This document shows positions 24,801 through 34,742 of a stretch of DNA of 64,000 nucleotides, piece after piece. The translations under genes and the position numbers were made by a program. This stretch comes from Mesostigma viride. Lineage: Eukaryota; Streptophyta; Mesostigmatophyceae; Mesostigmatales; Mesostigmataceae. The stretch is taken from the NCBI GenBank assembly GCA_009746045.1, contig RPFO01000002.1:1170240-1234239 (forward strand), in the 5' to 3' direction. How positions within the stretch are numbered: the stretch's first letter is position 1; every line of letters starts with the position of its first letter. The notes under the pieces are model-generated. The model was not told the origin of the DNA. It did not search any database and saw only the letters and a list, made by a program, of their open reading frames with translations.

Positions 24801-26948
24801 GTGCTCCGCCTCCGCCTCCTTCGCGAGCTTGGCCCTGGAAAACGCAATGTGTGGGATGGAAGGCACAAAGTTTCACAATCGGGATACGTCAAAGCATGCA
24901 GACCTTGTGGAATGGTCTACGAAAGCTTGGCAGATATCCGAACCACCACGGCAGACCTTATGCTACAGACCATCTGTGCACGGTCAGACCTTGTTGCTGC
25001 CACACACACAATTGATGACTGCACACAGGGCGGCGTTGCTTTCCTCCCGCTGGACCTGGGTACCATCCGCCATGCATGCATGGTGCGGCCGGTGAATGGG
25101 TCTACATAAGACTGGTAGATGCAACGTGGGGTGCTACCAGACCAATTGTGTTATATAGCATGGAGTTCATGTAGGGTTAACTTACTTCTCACGAGCCGTC
25201 AGTCCCTCACGCTCCATGGTTGCGCACACAGCTCGGTGGCCCTCCTCCGTACGCAGCTCAAGCACCACTTCGGTGTGCCCCCAGAACTCGGAGTGGAGAG
25301 TACAAAAGCCGCAGCCATGATTGCTGCCAGACGCCATGAGCCCCATCTCTGCAAACCGCGCCCCGGAATCTAGCAGCCAAAAAAAGGGTACTCTGACCTC
25401 CATCCACGACACAACACCGGTCAGAGGGTCTGCCATTTCCATGGCCACCCCTTGCTGCAGTGGGCGGATCTCGTTATCCAGCAGCCACTTGTTGAAGGCA
25501 TCCGCATCCACATGCTTTGGCCTCAGCGTGACCACGTGATTGCGGGCAGCCGATCGATCCAGCGTTAGGATCCTGAACTGATACGACACCACATCGGCAT
25601 CCGTATTGTCAGTGATCTTGAAGCTATCCATCCACAGCACGATTGGGATCACAACGACGGGCAAGCCCAGCCGCGGGCGGGCCTGACACTTGCGGAGGGG
25701 GCCCTTCTGCCAGTCCCTGAAATCACCTATGGGCTGCATCAAAGGGTGGCCATGGGGATCCCTTAGATCATTCCCATCAGCATCTGTTTCCACGATGCCC
25801 CCGGTCGTGACTCCGTATGTCCGTGACAAGAAGTAGTCGTGTTTCCCAACTGTGCCCTCTTGCTCCATTTCCGCGAAGTCTTCTTCAGAGTGAACCCTGA
25901 TATGGCGCTTGTAGGTCCCTGCCTCCACCAATTCCGTCCAGTTGCTTGCAAATAGCTCCTTCTCATGAAACCCGGGACTTCCCCTTTTCAGGTGCGTGTG
26001 TCGCCACTTGTTGGCATACAAGTACTGCACCTCGAAGAGCACCTTGACAGAATCCGAGAGCTTGTCGTCACGCTGGTACAGGACGCCGGTCAGCCTCACC
26101 GGGGCCCCATAAGGCTTGCCTTTGTTCACACCGTCCTCAGTCACCGAGACCTCGAGGAAGTCACCGACCGTGAACGTCTGGCCGGATAGCGCTATCCCAC
26201 GAAGGCGGCACAGAGGATGGTCGTGGAAGAAGGTACTCATGTGGAAACCTGTGCGCCGGCCATCCGCAAGCACCTCGGGCCGCACATGCAGGTGGCGCGT
26301 GACATTGTGCTGGCGTAGCAGATGTTGAAGCCGGGTCTTGATGCTGCACGTGTGGGCGACAGAGCCGTTAGGGAGTTCAATTCGCGTGACATGGTGCGTT
26401 GGGAGCTCCTTTTCCACCTTCCTGACCACAGGGAGCGTGAGCCGGTCGGCATCTTCCGATCGGTACTTGGGGTCTTGTCTCATGGCAGTTCTGCACAGCA
26501 CGCCTTCGTCAGTCCGAGAATCGATTCGCTTATGGTATGCAAACTCCAGAAACTCCGAGTGCGACCGAAAGATCCCGTACCCAGTCTCATTTCCCTGGCC
26601 GTCTGTTGGGGCCGAAGGCACTGAGCATGGATCAGGAGCTGCCACCGTCATGCGCCCGTCTATTTTCCCCCCTGGACAATGGCTAAGTCTCCGTTGCACG
26701 GCGGGCTCCTCAACGGAGTCAGCACTATTCCCGCCGTCGCCTCCATCCCCTGATTCAGTTGCATCCACTTCATCTGACCCAGCGTCGCGCGACAGAGCCC
26801 TCCCAGCGTCAACATCATCGTCAAGTGCAGCGTTATCCACCAACTCGTCCTCAACGTCCTCATCGCAGTTGTTGATGCCAATGACGGTGTGAGCCACGGC
26901 GATGTCTTGACGCCTTTTTTTCTTGCTGAAGAGATACCGGTGCGGCAT
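21886..26948 (-). pseudogene. TNP2/Plavaka-like transposase of element K, spliced and interrupted
   Basis: The first large exon starts at an ATG at 26948 (MPHRYLFSKKKRRQD). It has an acidic N-terminal region, then LPVVVIPIVLWMDSFKITD and VPFFWLLDSGARFAEM...SNHGCGFC, and ends at a donor GTAAGT near 25185. This parallels the TNP2 pattern of an early Asp and a late 'GK..CPYC' cysteine pair. Downstream pieces are HWDRFRQFPIEIFHLLCLGI (24866-24336; the 'FR..P.D..H...LG..K' signature) and CHMGLHVAHQ...WDMDGHAFERDHGIIGDL (24219-23796; 'LH...G.....FERDN'). More frames follow at 23086-22748 and 22785-21886. A solo LTR lies within the gene. Introns are likely but several breaks may be mutations. Confidence 0.6.
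23318..23790 (-). mobile_element. Solo LTR of the Copia-B/C family
   Basis: This 473-bp segment begins AGTTAGAATG and ends GAGACTAACT and is flanked by the 5-bp direct repeat GTACT (23313-23317 and 23791-23795). It matches the LTRs at 5011-5496 and 61649-62164 over their full length. No internal sequence lies beside it, so it is a product of LTR-LTR recombination. It defines the exact LTR ends of the family and shows insertion after element K was in place. Confidence 0.9.
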
Positions 26949-27379
26949 TTGTAATCGCTTTCTTCGACGGGAATAATTAGGCACCCTGAAACCGTCCCGG
27001 TGGAGGGTCGTCCGTGCCTTTCATCATAAGGCTCAAAGACACCGACGACCAGCCATGCAGCTAAAGCCACTGTTTAAGTTCCTGTGCATGCCGAGGGTCC
27101 TCCACTCCCTTGAGTATCCTAGTGTCCAGCGTGTAGTTCTTCTTGCCTGCGTTAATTGGGCAATAACGGTAATTCAACAAGGCGAACAAAACATTAATTC
27201 CATGCATTCGGCCTGGCCAAGTTTTGCGCTGTGCCGCCGCCACTTCACGAACCACGGTAATGACGTTTATATAATATAAGCCCTAACCTACTGTGATATA
27301 ATGAAGTTGGTGTCACGTGAGCACAGGACCTTCAATTGCTATTCTCCAAGTGGCAGGGATTATTAGGACTATCTACTCC

Positions 27380-27973
27380 ACACTAAGCTATGTACTCGAG
27401 TCATGACGCGGTGAGACACGCCCGTATTACATAGGAAGGAGTGACTATGTACTCCACACTATGTACTCCAAGAGTACATAGGGTGGCACACTATGTACTC
27501 CAAGAGTACATAGGGTGGAGTACATATGATCCGGGATTTCCGAATAGGGGACTGCCGACGCGGTGAGACACGCCCGTATTACATAGGAAGGAGTGACTAT
27601 GTACTCCACCCTATGTACTCCAAGAGTACATAGGGTGGCACACTATGTACTCCAAGAGTACATAGTCCGGAGTACATATGATCCGGGATTTCCGAATAGG
27701 GGACTGCCGACGCGGTGAGACACGCCCGTATTACATAGGAAGGAGTGACTATGTACTCCACACTATGTACTCCAAGAGTACATAGGGTGGCACACTATGT
27801 ACTCCAAGAGTACATAGCATGTGAAGTACATATGATCCGGGATTTCCGAATAGGGGACTGCCGACGCGGTGAGACACGCCCGTATTACATAGGAAGGAGT
27901 GACTATTTACTCCACCCTATGTACTCCAAGAGTACATAGGGTGGCACACTATGTACTCCAAGAGTACATAGTG
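27380..27973 (-). repeat. Right 152-bp repeat array of element K
   Basis: Reverse complement of the left array: GTATTACATAGGAAGGAGTG recurs at about 152-base spacing with palindromic CTATGTACTCCAAGAGTACA blocks between, ending GTACATAGTG at 27973. Confidence 0.9.
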
Positions 27974-28208
27974 TCTCCAATGCAGCAGCACTCCGCTATG
28001 GACTGGACTCATGACGACTGCCCGAAGCAGCTCCTCTGCGAGTGAGCCACGTGGACCGGGGCCGACGCGTCGCCTTGATTTTTGAATTTCCGAACGCGCC
28101 AGACCATACCGCCGCGTTACATTTTGCACGAGCGCACACTTGAAAGCCTCACCAGTGCCCAGAATGCAGCACCAGTGCCCAGAACGCAGCGCAGCAGCGG
28201 AAGTGAAT

Positions 28209-29750
28209 ATGGGAAAGCGCCGGACTGACATGGCGGCACCAAAGGGTGCAGCCACAACAAAGGGCGGGGTCTCGGCACGCGAGGCCCCAGGGAGAAAGAA
28301 GGCCAGGCGGGCCGACGTGGAAAGAAACGACCACTGGGGGAAGCAGGAGGCGGAGAACCTGGACTCGGACATACAAACCTCCGACGACGAGGACGACGAC
28401 GACGACGACTATGACGACGATGGCTTGGACACCACGCCTCAGAAGGGTGGGCAGGACAAGGGCTCGGGCAGCAAGGGGAAGACTAGGAAAGCTGAGGCAG
28501 GCAGCGGGGGCGCTACTCATAGCAGGCTGGACCCTAGCGGGACAGCCGCGGACGTCCGCCAACTCAAGAGCGACATGGCGAAGCAGAAAGAAATGACCGA
28601 CAAGATGTATGAGATGCTTCAACAGTTACTGGACCATGCAGGGTCGGCAGCCCTGGTCGCAGGAGGCCACGCCCACGCAGCCGACCCGGCTTTCCAGTGC
28701 CTCAGGACCTGAGGGGAGCCCGGCGAGCGACGCTCGCGGCTCGATCGACGCTGGCTTCGTTCCAGTCTTCGAATGGGTAAACCCCTCTGCTGTATTAGGG
28801 GAACCCTTTAAAGTGCATCTTCCGTATGGTTCTGCTTGGAGTTGTTTGGGGTGATTATGATCTACGAAATGCAAATGCAATCAACAGTACTTGTCACGTG
28901 TGTCGTTTCACTTATGGTTGTGTGTTTTGTTTGGGTCTCGCAGTGGAAAAAGAAGGAGATCCAGGCTGCGTTTGACGACATGGATGGCCACTTTCTCACC
29001 CCTGAGGCCATGGACCAGGAGGATGACGGGGGGCTGTGGAAGAAGTATGTTGCCATCGTGGCGGACGTGGCCATCCAGAACAATTACATGCCAGCGGGCA
29101 GGAGGGAGGCCGCCGCCAAGCACGCAGCATCGGCAATGCGATGCCACCTGACATCAACCAGGTCCAATGCCAAGAAGCAGATTCGAAAGATGACGCTAGA
29201 CAACAAGAAGTACGTTGAGGCGGCGGCAGCGCCAGCCGGCGACATCCGCTCCAAGGGGCGTAAACGCCTGGTGTATGACGTAAGTGTATGACTTACGGGG
29301 TCACTTTGCTGCTCAACTAGGTTTAATGGGTGGTGGCCTGTCGAGGAACGTGTGGACTAAAAACGATATGGTAAAGCCTTGCTGTTCTTCCTTGTGCCCT
29401 TTGCAACATCATGCATTATTATATATCCATGCTGTCGTATGCATTACATTCTACACTTGCTCACTGTCATGTATGTGTGTACGCTTGCAATTGGACTTGC
29501 TCGTGGTGTCAGTGCGCAGTTCCTCCTTCGCAAGTTCAAGCACTGGAACGTGGACACGATGAAGCAGCGAAAGGTCCTGATTGACCATGTCGGCCTTGTG
29601 GTAGACTCCGTGTGGGAAGCTGAGGCTGACATGAGGGCCAAATCAGCTAGCGGCCTCGTGGCGAGGAAGTTTCTGACCACCGCTGACGCAGCCAAGTTCG
29701 ATGCAGACCTGGACGACCTCATTGAGGAGGAAGCACTGGACGAGTGCTGA
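28209..29750 (+). CDS. Spliced gene of element G, nuclear-type charged protein, function unknown
   Basis: Exon 1 starts at an ATG at 28209 (MGKRRTDMAAPKG). It has basic patches, an acidic run (SDDEDDDDDDYDDDGLD) and a helix (VRQLKSDMAKQKEMTDKMYE); its donor is not settled and the frame otherwise stops at 28712. Exon 2 is 28944-29279, after a CTCGCAG acceptor and before GTAAGTG. Exon 3 is 29520-29750, after a GTGCGCAG acceptor. Exons 2 and 3 join in phase 0, giving YD then FLLRKFKHWN and ending in an acidic tail. The exon 2 helices (VADVAIQNNYMPAGRREAAA) look globular. No known domain is recognised. Confidence 0.55.
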
Positions 29751-30139
29751 TAAATGGCATTAGCGGAAGACAATAATTACTATCCACAACTTGTGCACGG
29801 TATACAATGGCATCAGGCCATGCCTTGGCTGGACCCCAAGTCCAGACTTACCACCAGCTGGTAATGTTACGCTAGGTGGAACCTTGTATTATGGCAGGAC
29901 CTTGAAGACATTGATGATGATACTGCCTTTGAATACTCTGTGTTTTTCTGATGTGAGCCAATGATGCTATATGTTTTATCATGGTGGGCCGCACCTTGTC
30001 TTTTACACTTACACTTATGGGCTGGTTTTTTTTAGTATGTTAAAATCTGAACCGTTTATTAAAAATTTATCAAGATGCGACATTTCCCATGCTTTTGGCC
30101 ACCTAAACCACCTGCCACATGCCCTGGAACTGTGCCCTA

Positions 30140-30390
30140 GTGATGCTCTAATATGCCCCATGCCCCATGGCTCATGCCCCATCATGCCCCATGCCCCATG
30201 CCCTTCTACTGCATGTTCGATGCTCCATGCCACACATGCCACGAACCGCAAGCCAACTGTCAAACATCGTTGCTCCCATTCCCCCATACCCCATGCCCCA
30301 TGCCCCATGCCCCATGTGCCCAAAACCAAGCCCCCCATGCCCGGCCATATGGCCTAATTGCTCCATGCTCCATGCCCCATGCACCAATTA
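30140..30390 (+). repeat. ATGCCCC-type simple repeat
   Basis: Irregular repeats of CCATGCCC/CATGCCCCATG extend for about 250 bases near the left end of element D. Proline-, methionine- and histidine-rich open frames here are artefacts. Confidence 0.8.
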
Positions 30391-30800
30391 AGTGCCCTGG
30401 CACATCCCATGCCATATTACAATGCGCGTGATTTTCATCAATGATGTGTGTGTGTGCTTCTTGCGCCTACTTGCCTGTGTTATGACCATGCCAATGCAGT
30501 TTGAAGTCACAACAACTACTGATCAAGGAGCTGCAGTCCAAGTATATTGCATGAGGGACCCAGCACAAGAACCTTTATGATGTCAAGTGCAGCTGGGCAC
30601 TGTCAAGACGAAATGGCACGGCCAGCTTACATGCTGACTCTCTTGGCCATCACATTTTTCGCAAGCCCAATACCTTGTCATCCTGCTATGTCCAAGGTAG
30701 CCACTAAAAGCCAGCCACATTGGCAAGAAAGTTGTCTCCACCGATAGGTCACTACACCTTGGTCACTGGTCAGCCACTAACAAAAGGATGGCAGCACCTA

Positions 30801-32627
30801 CTATTGCATGTGACACCCGCTAGGTTGCCCATAGATGCTGCCGTTGAACTGGTACGGCAACCCGCGCCCCGCGCTGGCATTGCCATGGTACGCCGACAGT
30901 GGCAGAGCGCCATGGGACTCAGAACGGCTGTTAGGTACTAGGAGGCATGCAAAGCGATCCATCGTGTCTGCCAGCCGGTGCATGGCTAGCTGTACACCAT
31001 GGTCAGCTGCCATGCCTGAATGGTTGAGAACACCGCGGTCGCTCATGCTTCTGACTGCTGATGTATCGCCCATGCCGATGCCCAGCAACCCATAGTTTCG
31101 CTGCAACTGCGGCTGAACAGGCTGCAACATCTGCTGCAGGAACTGCTGCTGCTGCTCCCGCGGCTGCTGCTCCACTAGATGCCACATCTGGTGCAAAAAC
31201 TGCAACCTCGTTTGCGGCTGCAGCTGCGGTTGTGGCTGCTGTGGCGGAGGCGGTGGCGGCGGGGATGGCACCGGCTGCAAGTGCGGCTGCGACTCCAACA
31301 TGTCCAACAGCTGCTGCAGGATCGGCTGACTTGTTTGCGATGGCTGTGGTGATGGTGGTGGCGGCAGAGGCTGCTGCCGTTGCAGCAGTGGCCACGGCAG
31401 TGACGGCAGCGACTGCGGCTGCTGCGATGGCAGCGACTGCGGCTGGTGCGACGGCAGCGACTGCGGCTGCTGCGACGGCAGCGACTGCGGCTGCTGCCAC
31501 GACAGCGACTGCGGCTGCTGCGACTCCTCCCCGCGCTTACGTAGCTGCGCCACCTCTTCCTCCAACTTGCGCCGCTCTTGCTCCAACTTGCGCCGCTCTT
31601 CCTCCATCTTGCGCCGCTCTTCCTCCATCTTGCGCCGCTCTCCAGCTGCATTTTCCAGCTCCTTAGTGTACTGCTGCAGCTTGTTGTCAGATGCGCGCTG
31701 CACGCTTTGCCTGGTCGCCAGTCGCTGTGCTTCCTGGTGTGCAAGCATGGTTTCATCGTCGGTGTCTGTAATCATCATGTCCGCACCATGACCAATCCAA
31801 TCCTCATCGTCATCCACAGACACCACAGCAACCCTGCCTTTAGCTGCCCTGGATACGCCCTTAGCTTGGCAATTGGATGTTGGTGGAATGTTTTCCTTGT
31901 CAGCAGAAGGTGCCACCTTCCTCTTTTGTCTTGTTGCCGTGCTTGCCGCTGCCTTTGGCGCGGGTGCAGCTTTGGACCCGGCTCCCTTGGATCCCGCTGC
32001 CGTGGTTGCCGCTGCCTTGGGCGCGGGTGCAGCTTTGGACCCGGCTCCCTTGGATCCCGCTGCCGTGGTTGCCGCTGCCTTGGGCGCGGCTCCAGCCCTG
32101 GTCCGGGTCGCTGCCGTAGGCTCTGCCGTGGGCGCACTCGGTTCGATGACCTTGGTTCGCTGGCTCTCTGTTTCTGTGGCCGGCATGGCCGTGATCGCTG
32201 GAGTTGGTTGGCCAGGGGTAATGGAGCTCACCGCATGGGCCAAAGCCGCTGTTGCGGTGAGATTGTGCAGTGCGTTGTGGCACTGCTGGACCGACAAGAC
32301 TTGGAGCCCACCGGTAACCTTCATGACTGATTTGCTCCCGCGCCTCACGAATGGTGTGCATGGAGGCTCATCAGTGGCGGTGCAGCGCAGGTAATAGAAT
32401 TCATGCCAAAGTCGCAGCGTATTCTCGTCACAATGCTGACGCACCCGACTGCATGATCGATTGTCGGGCCCGACCCTGCAGTTTGTAGGTGCCAGCACGA
32501 AACCGGCATTTGGGTGCACAATAACCACGCAGCACGCTTGGTCTGACACGTAGCTGTGTGGGGCGACCACGTCACCCACACTGACTTGACAAAATTGTCC
32601 AGCAGCATTTGTCCAGGAGACCGTTCC
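30801..32627 (-). CDS. Element D protein with BAH-like N-terminus, coiled coil and Q/P-rich tail
   Basis: The open frame is preceded by an acceptor-like CTTGTGCAG just upstream of 32627, so an earlier exon is likely. The first about 90 residues (GTVSWTNAAGQFCQVSVGDV, VAPHSYVSDQACCVVIVHPN) look like a small beta-rich module, perhaps BAH/Tudor-like. An A/T/K-rich stretch follows with duplicated GSKGAGSKAAPAPKAAA units. Then come an acidic patch (SVDDDEDW), a strong coiled coil of ERRKMEE/ERRKLEQ heptads, and a long Q/P-rich region. The end (ADHGVQLAMHRLADTMDRFA) is again helical. This looks like a DNA- or chromatin-associated accessory protein, but no family is recognised. Confidence 0.55.
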   Translation of the reverse strand, partial: GTVSWTNAAGQFCQVSVGDVVAPHSYVSDQACCVVIVHPNAGFVLAPTNCRVGPDNRSCSRVRQHCDENTLRLWHEFYYLRCTATDEPPCTPFVRRGSKSVMKVTGGLQVLSVQQCHNALHNLTATAALAHAVSSITPGQPTPAITAMPATETESQRTKVIEPSAPTAEPTAATRTRAGAAPKAAATTAAGSKGAGSKAAPAPKAAATTAAGSKGAGSKAAPAPKAAASTATRQKRKVAPSADKENIPPTSNCQAKGVSRAAKGRVAVVSVDDDEDWIGHGADMMITDTDDETMLAHQEAQRLATRQSVQRASDNKLQQYTKELENAAGERRKMEEERRKMEEERRKLEQERRKLEEEVAQLRKRGEESQQPQSLSWQQPQSLPSQQPQSLPSHQPQSLPSQQPQSLPSLPWPLLQRQQPLPPPPSPQPSQTSQPILQQLLDMLESQPHLQPVPSPPPPPPPQQPQPQLQPQTRLQFLHQMWHLVEQQPREQQQQFLQQMLQPVQPQLQRNYGLLGIGMGDTSAVRSMSDRGVLNHSGMAADHGVQLAMHRLADTMDRFACLLVPNSRSESHGALPLSAYHGNASAGRGLPYQFNGSIYGQPSGCHMQ

Positions 32628-32787
32628 CTGCACAAGTCGCGGTATGGGAAGACAAGCAATGCAATTTACATAAAAACGCAAGCACTAGTCAGCTACCATT
32701 CCCGTTGAATCACAACCAACAAGCAAGCCATAGTCTAGGTGACTGAAGCTAAGTTCAATTGGAGTGCCTTCCTACCAAGAGAAACAG

Positions 32788-32950
32788 ATTCCCTCGCGGG
32801 GGCGTGCAAACTCAGGCATAGCGTATAGGGCGCGTGAAAACGGCAAAGGCAAAGCGGAGCCCGCCGCCTTGCGGCGGGCTCCGCTTTGCCTTTGCCGTTT
32901 TCACGCGCCCTATACGCTATGCCTGAGTTTGCACGCCCCCGCGAGGGAAT
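32788..32950. repeat. 163-bp near-perfect palindrome
   Basis: Arms of about 80 bases from ATTCCCTCGC (32788) to CGGAGCCCGCCGC pair exactly with the second half ending GCGAGGGAAT at 32950, around a CTT centre at about 32869. The same protein can be read on both strands, as expected. It lies just upstream of the coiled-coil gene's exon. It could be a fold-back insertion, a hairpin end scar or a regulatory cruciform. Confidence 0.95.
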
Positions 32951-33077
32951 ATAGCCCGCAGCCCTACCGCTTTGCAACCCCCCACGAGTGAAATTTTATA
33001 TTTTATAGTGCCAAGCCGTGCAGGGTTTTATATACACACAGTGTAGAGCACTACTGTACACACAGTCTATAGCATTG

Positions 33078-33749
33078 TCAACCAAGCAAATCCAAATACA
33101 TGTCACAGAAACAGTTTTCCTTCAAACACACCTGGTATAACGAGCCGCCAGGAGCAAACTCGACTGGCGAGGTGCCCTCACTCTGAGAAACCAAAGGAGT
33201 TTCAACAGGAACTCCTACAGTGATAGGAACTCCTTCCGCCGTCGCGTTGCTCAGCGTCGTTTGCAGCACTTCACCGGACGGCTGCACATCGCCGTTCGCC
33301 AGCCCGGCTGAGATTTCCGGCAAGTGGCTCTGCGGCGTTTCCTGTGTGACCCCAGATGTCGCAGCCGTTACCGGATGCGTGATTCCTGGTGAGGACCCTG
33401 CTCCGAAATCCACCTCTAGCTGCCGTGAGGTGGGGTCGTTGGGACGCAGCCTAAACCTGTTAGCAAAGGCAGCCATGGCATCGTCTGGGGCATCTCCTGG
33501 TAACTGAGCATCGGGCACCGTGCACTGCACACATTTCCAAACCGTCTGTCCACTGCTGTTAGTACCGGTAGGGTTTGGTGACAGCAAAAACGTGCATGCA
33601 GCATGCGCCTTTCTCCCACACTTTCCGGAGCATTCACAGGTAGCACCCTTAAGAAACTTAGGGTCATTGCCATTTGCTGAGGCTACATGGCACTCTGCGA
33701 TACCAGCCTCACAGTTAGCATCGTCCAATGCATCGTCGGCAGTAGCCAT
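33078..33749 (-). CDS. Element D PHD-like zinc-finger protein, 223 aa
   Basis: Starts at an ATG at 33749 (MATADDALDDANCEAG). Residues about 13-80 hold an ordered set of metal ligands: C-x6-C-H, then CECSGKCGRKAHAACTFLL, then WKCVQC. The Cys-rich start, CxC, HxxC and W-x-C-x-x-C fit a PHD/RING-like treble-clef finger, where the W before the last pair is typical of PHD. The rest is low-complexity, proline- and threonine-rich. It is divergent from the transposase-like gene, sharing the symmetric repeat region between them. It may bind chromatin or target the element; that is inference. Confidence 0.55.
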   Translation of the reverse strand: MATADDALDDANCEAGIAECHVASANGNDPKFLKGATCECSGKCGRKAHAACTFLLSPNPTGTNSSGQTVWKCVQCTVPDAQLPGDAPDDAMAAFANRFRLRPNDPTSRQLEVDFGAGSSPGITHPVTAATSGVTQETPQSHLPEISAGLANGDVQPSGEVLQTTLSNATAEGVPITVGVPVETPLVSQSEGTSPVEFAPGGSLYQVCLKENCFCDMYLDLLG

Positions 33750-33894
33750 ATGGGAGAAACCTCACGTAATTGTTACCGATCATACGCCATCCCCGGTTGA
33801 TCAATTCGCTTTGCGACTTGCGGGCACAAGGTTTTACGGGTGAACTCCCGCGCTCACAGCCTCCGTTGAGCAAACCTGTTTCAATTGCCAACCG

Positions 33895-34388
33895 AGATGT
33901 CAAGTTGTCAAACGAGATGTCAAGTTGACAACCGAAGTGCCTCCTGAACTGTCAACTAAAAGTCTAAAGCCGCAATCGACAGTACTACAAGTTGACAGTT
34001 CAGAAGGTAGGTCGGTTTTGCGCAATTGCCTACCTTCTGAACTGTCAACTAAAAGTCTAAAGCAGCAATCGACAGTACTACAAGTTGACAGTTCAGAAGG
34101 TAGGTCGGTTTTGCGCAATTGCCTACCTTCTGAACTGTCAACTAAAAGTCTAAAGCCGCAATCGACAGTACTACAAGTTGACAGTTCAGAAGGTAGGTCG
34201 GTTTTGCGCAATTGCCTACCTTCTGAACTGTCAACTAAAAGTCTAAAGCCGCAATCGACAGTACTACAAGTTGACAGTTCAGAAGGTAGGTCGGTTTTGC
34301 GCAATTGCCTAGTTGACAGTTCAGGAGGCACTTCGGTTGTCAACTTGACATCTCGTTTGACAACTTGACATCTCGGTTGGCAATTGAC
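33895..34388. promoter_or_regulatory. Symmetric inter-gene region with four 93-bp repeats
   Basis: Outer arms, ACCGAGATGTCAAGTTGTCA at the left and its reverse complement at the right, enclose four head-to-tail units of exactly 93 bases (GTCAACTAAAAG at 33951, 34044, 34137 and 34230). Each unit contains a hairpin pairing GACAGTTCAGAAGGTAGG with CCTACCTTCTGAACTGTC. The motif TTGACA/TGTCAA recurs throughout. It lies between divergent genes starting at 33749 and about 34743, so a shared promoter, a transposase-binding array or a replication site are all possible. Confidence 0.75.
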
Positions 34389-34742
34389 CATCTCGTAATT
34401 TGGTGCCTGCAAGTCGGTGAACAACCTGTCAGCTCGCCGACCAACTCGACTTCCCGCCTAACTCAGGTGCTTCCCCGCGTATTATGCATGACACTTCACT
34501 GCCAGGTTGGCTTGTCCCACGCCAACCTGCGTACTTCCGCGGCAACTGCATTTTGCCACTGTCGACTAACTGCTTGTGAATGTGTTACGAGGTAGTAATG
34601 CATTACGAGGATGAACTGATGTAAATGTGTGGAAATTAGGTCAGTCTTCTGTAGGAGTTGTGCATTGACTACTAGTTTCTCTATCAGTCTGTCATGTGGA
34701 CAGGTCCACGTTCAGTTGACAGCTGCGCACCATGCGTTGAAA

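Larger units (their letters stand above)
18156..27984. mobile_element. Element K: 9.8-kb transposon with repeat-array ends, carrying a kinase gene
   Basis: Both ends read inward TTGGAGRCACTATGTACTC and continue into inverted arrays of 152-bp repeats (18170-18700 and about 27400-27973). TGCA is found directly outside each end (18159-18162 and 27981-27984); since it is palindromic, it could be duplication or terminus. Inside are a plus-strand protein kinase gene, LINE and SINE scraps, and a minus-strand gene with TNP2/Plavaka-type features. CACTA-like motifs near the ends and a TNP2-like protein point to the EnSpm/CACTA group. It lies within element G. Confidence 0.65.

Noticed and set aside
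30015-30431. Frames rich in PMPHAPC and similar words
   Set aside because: They follow from CCATGCCC simple repeats on both strands.
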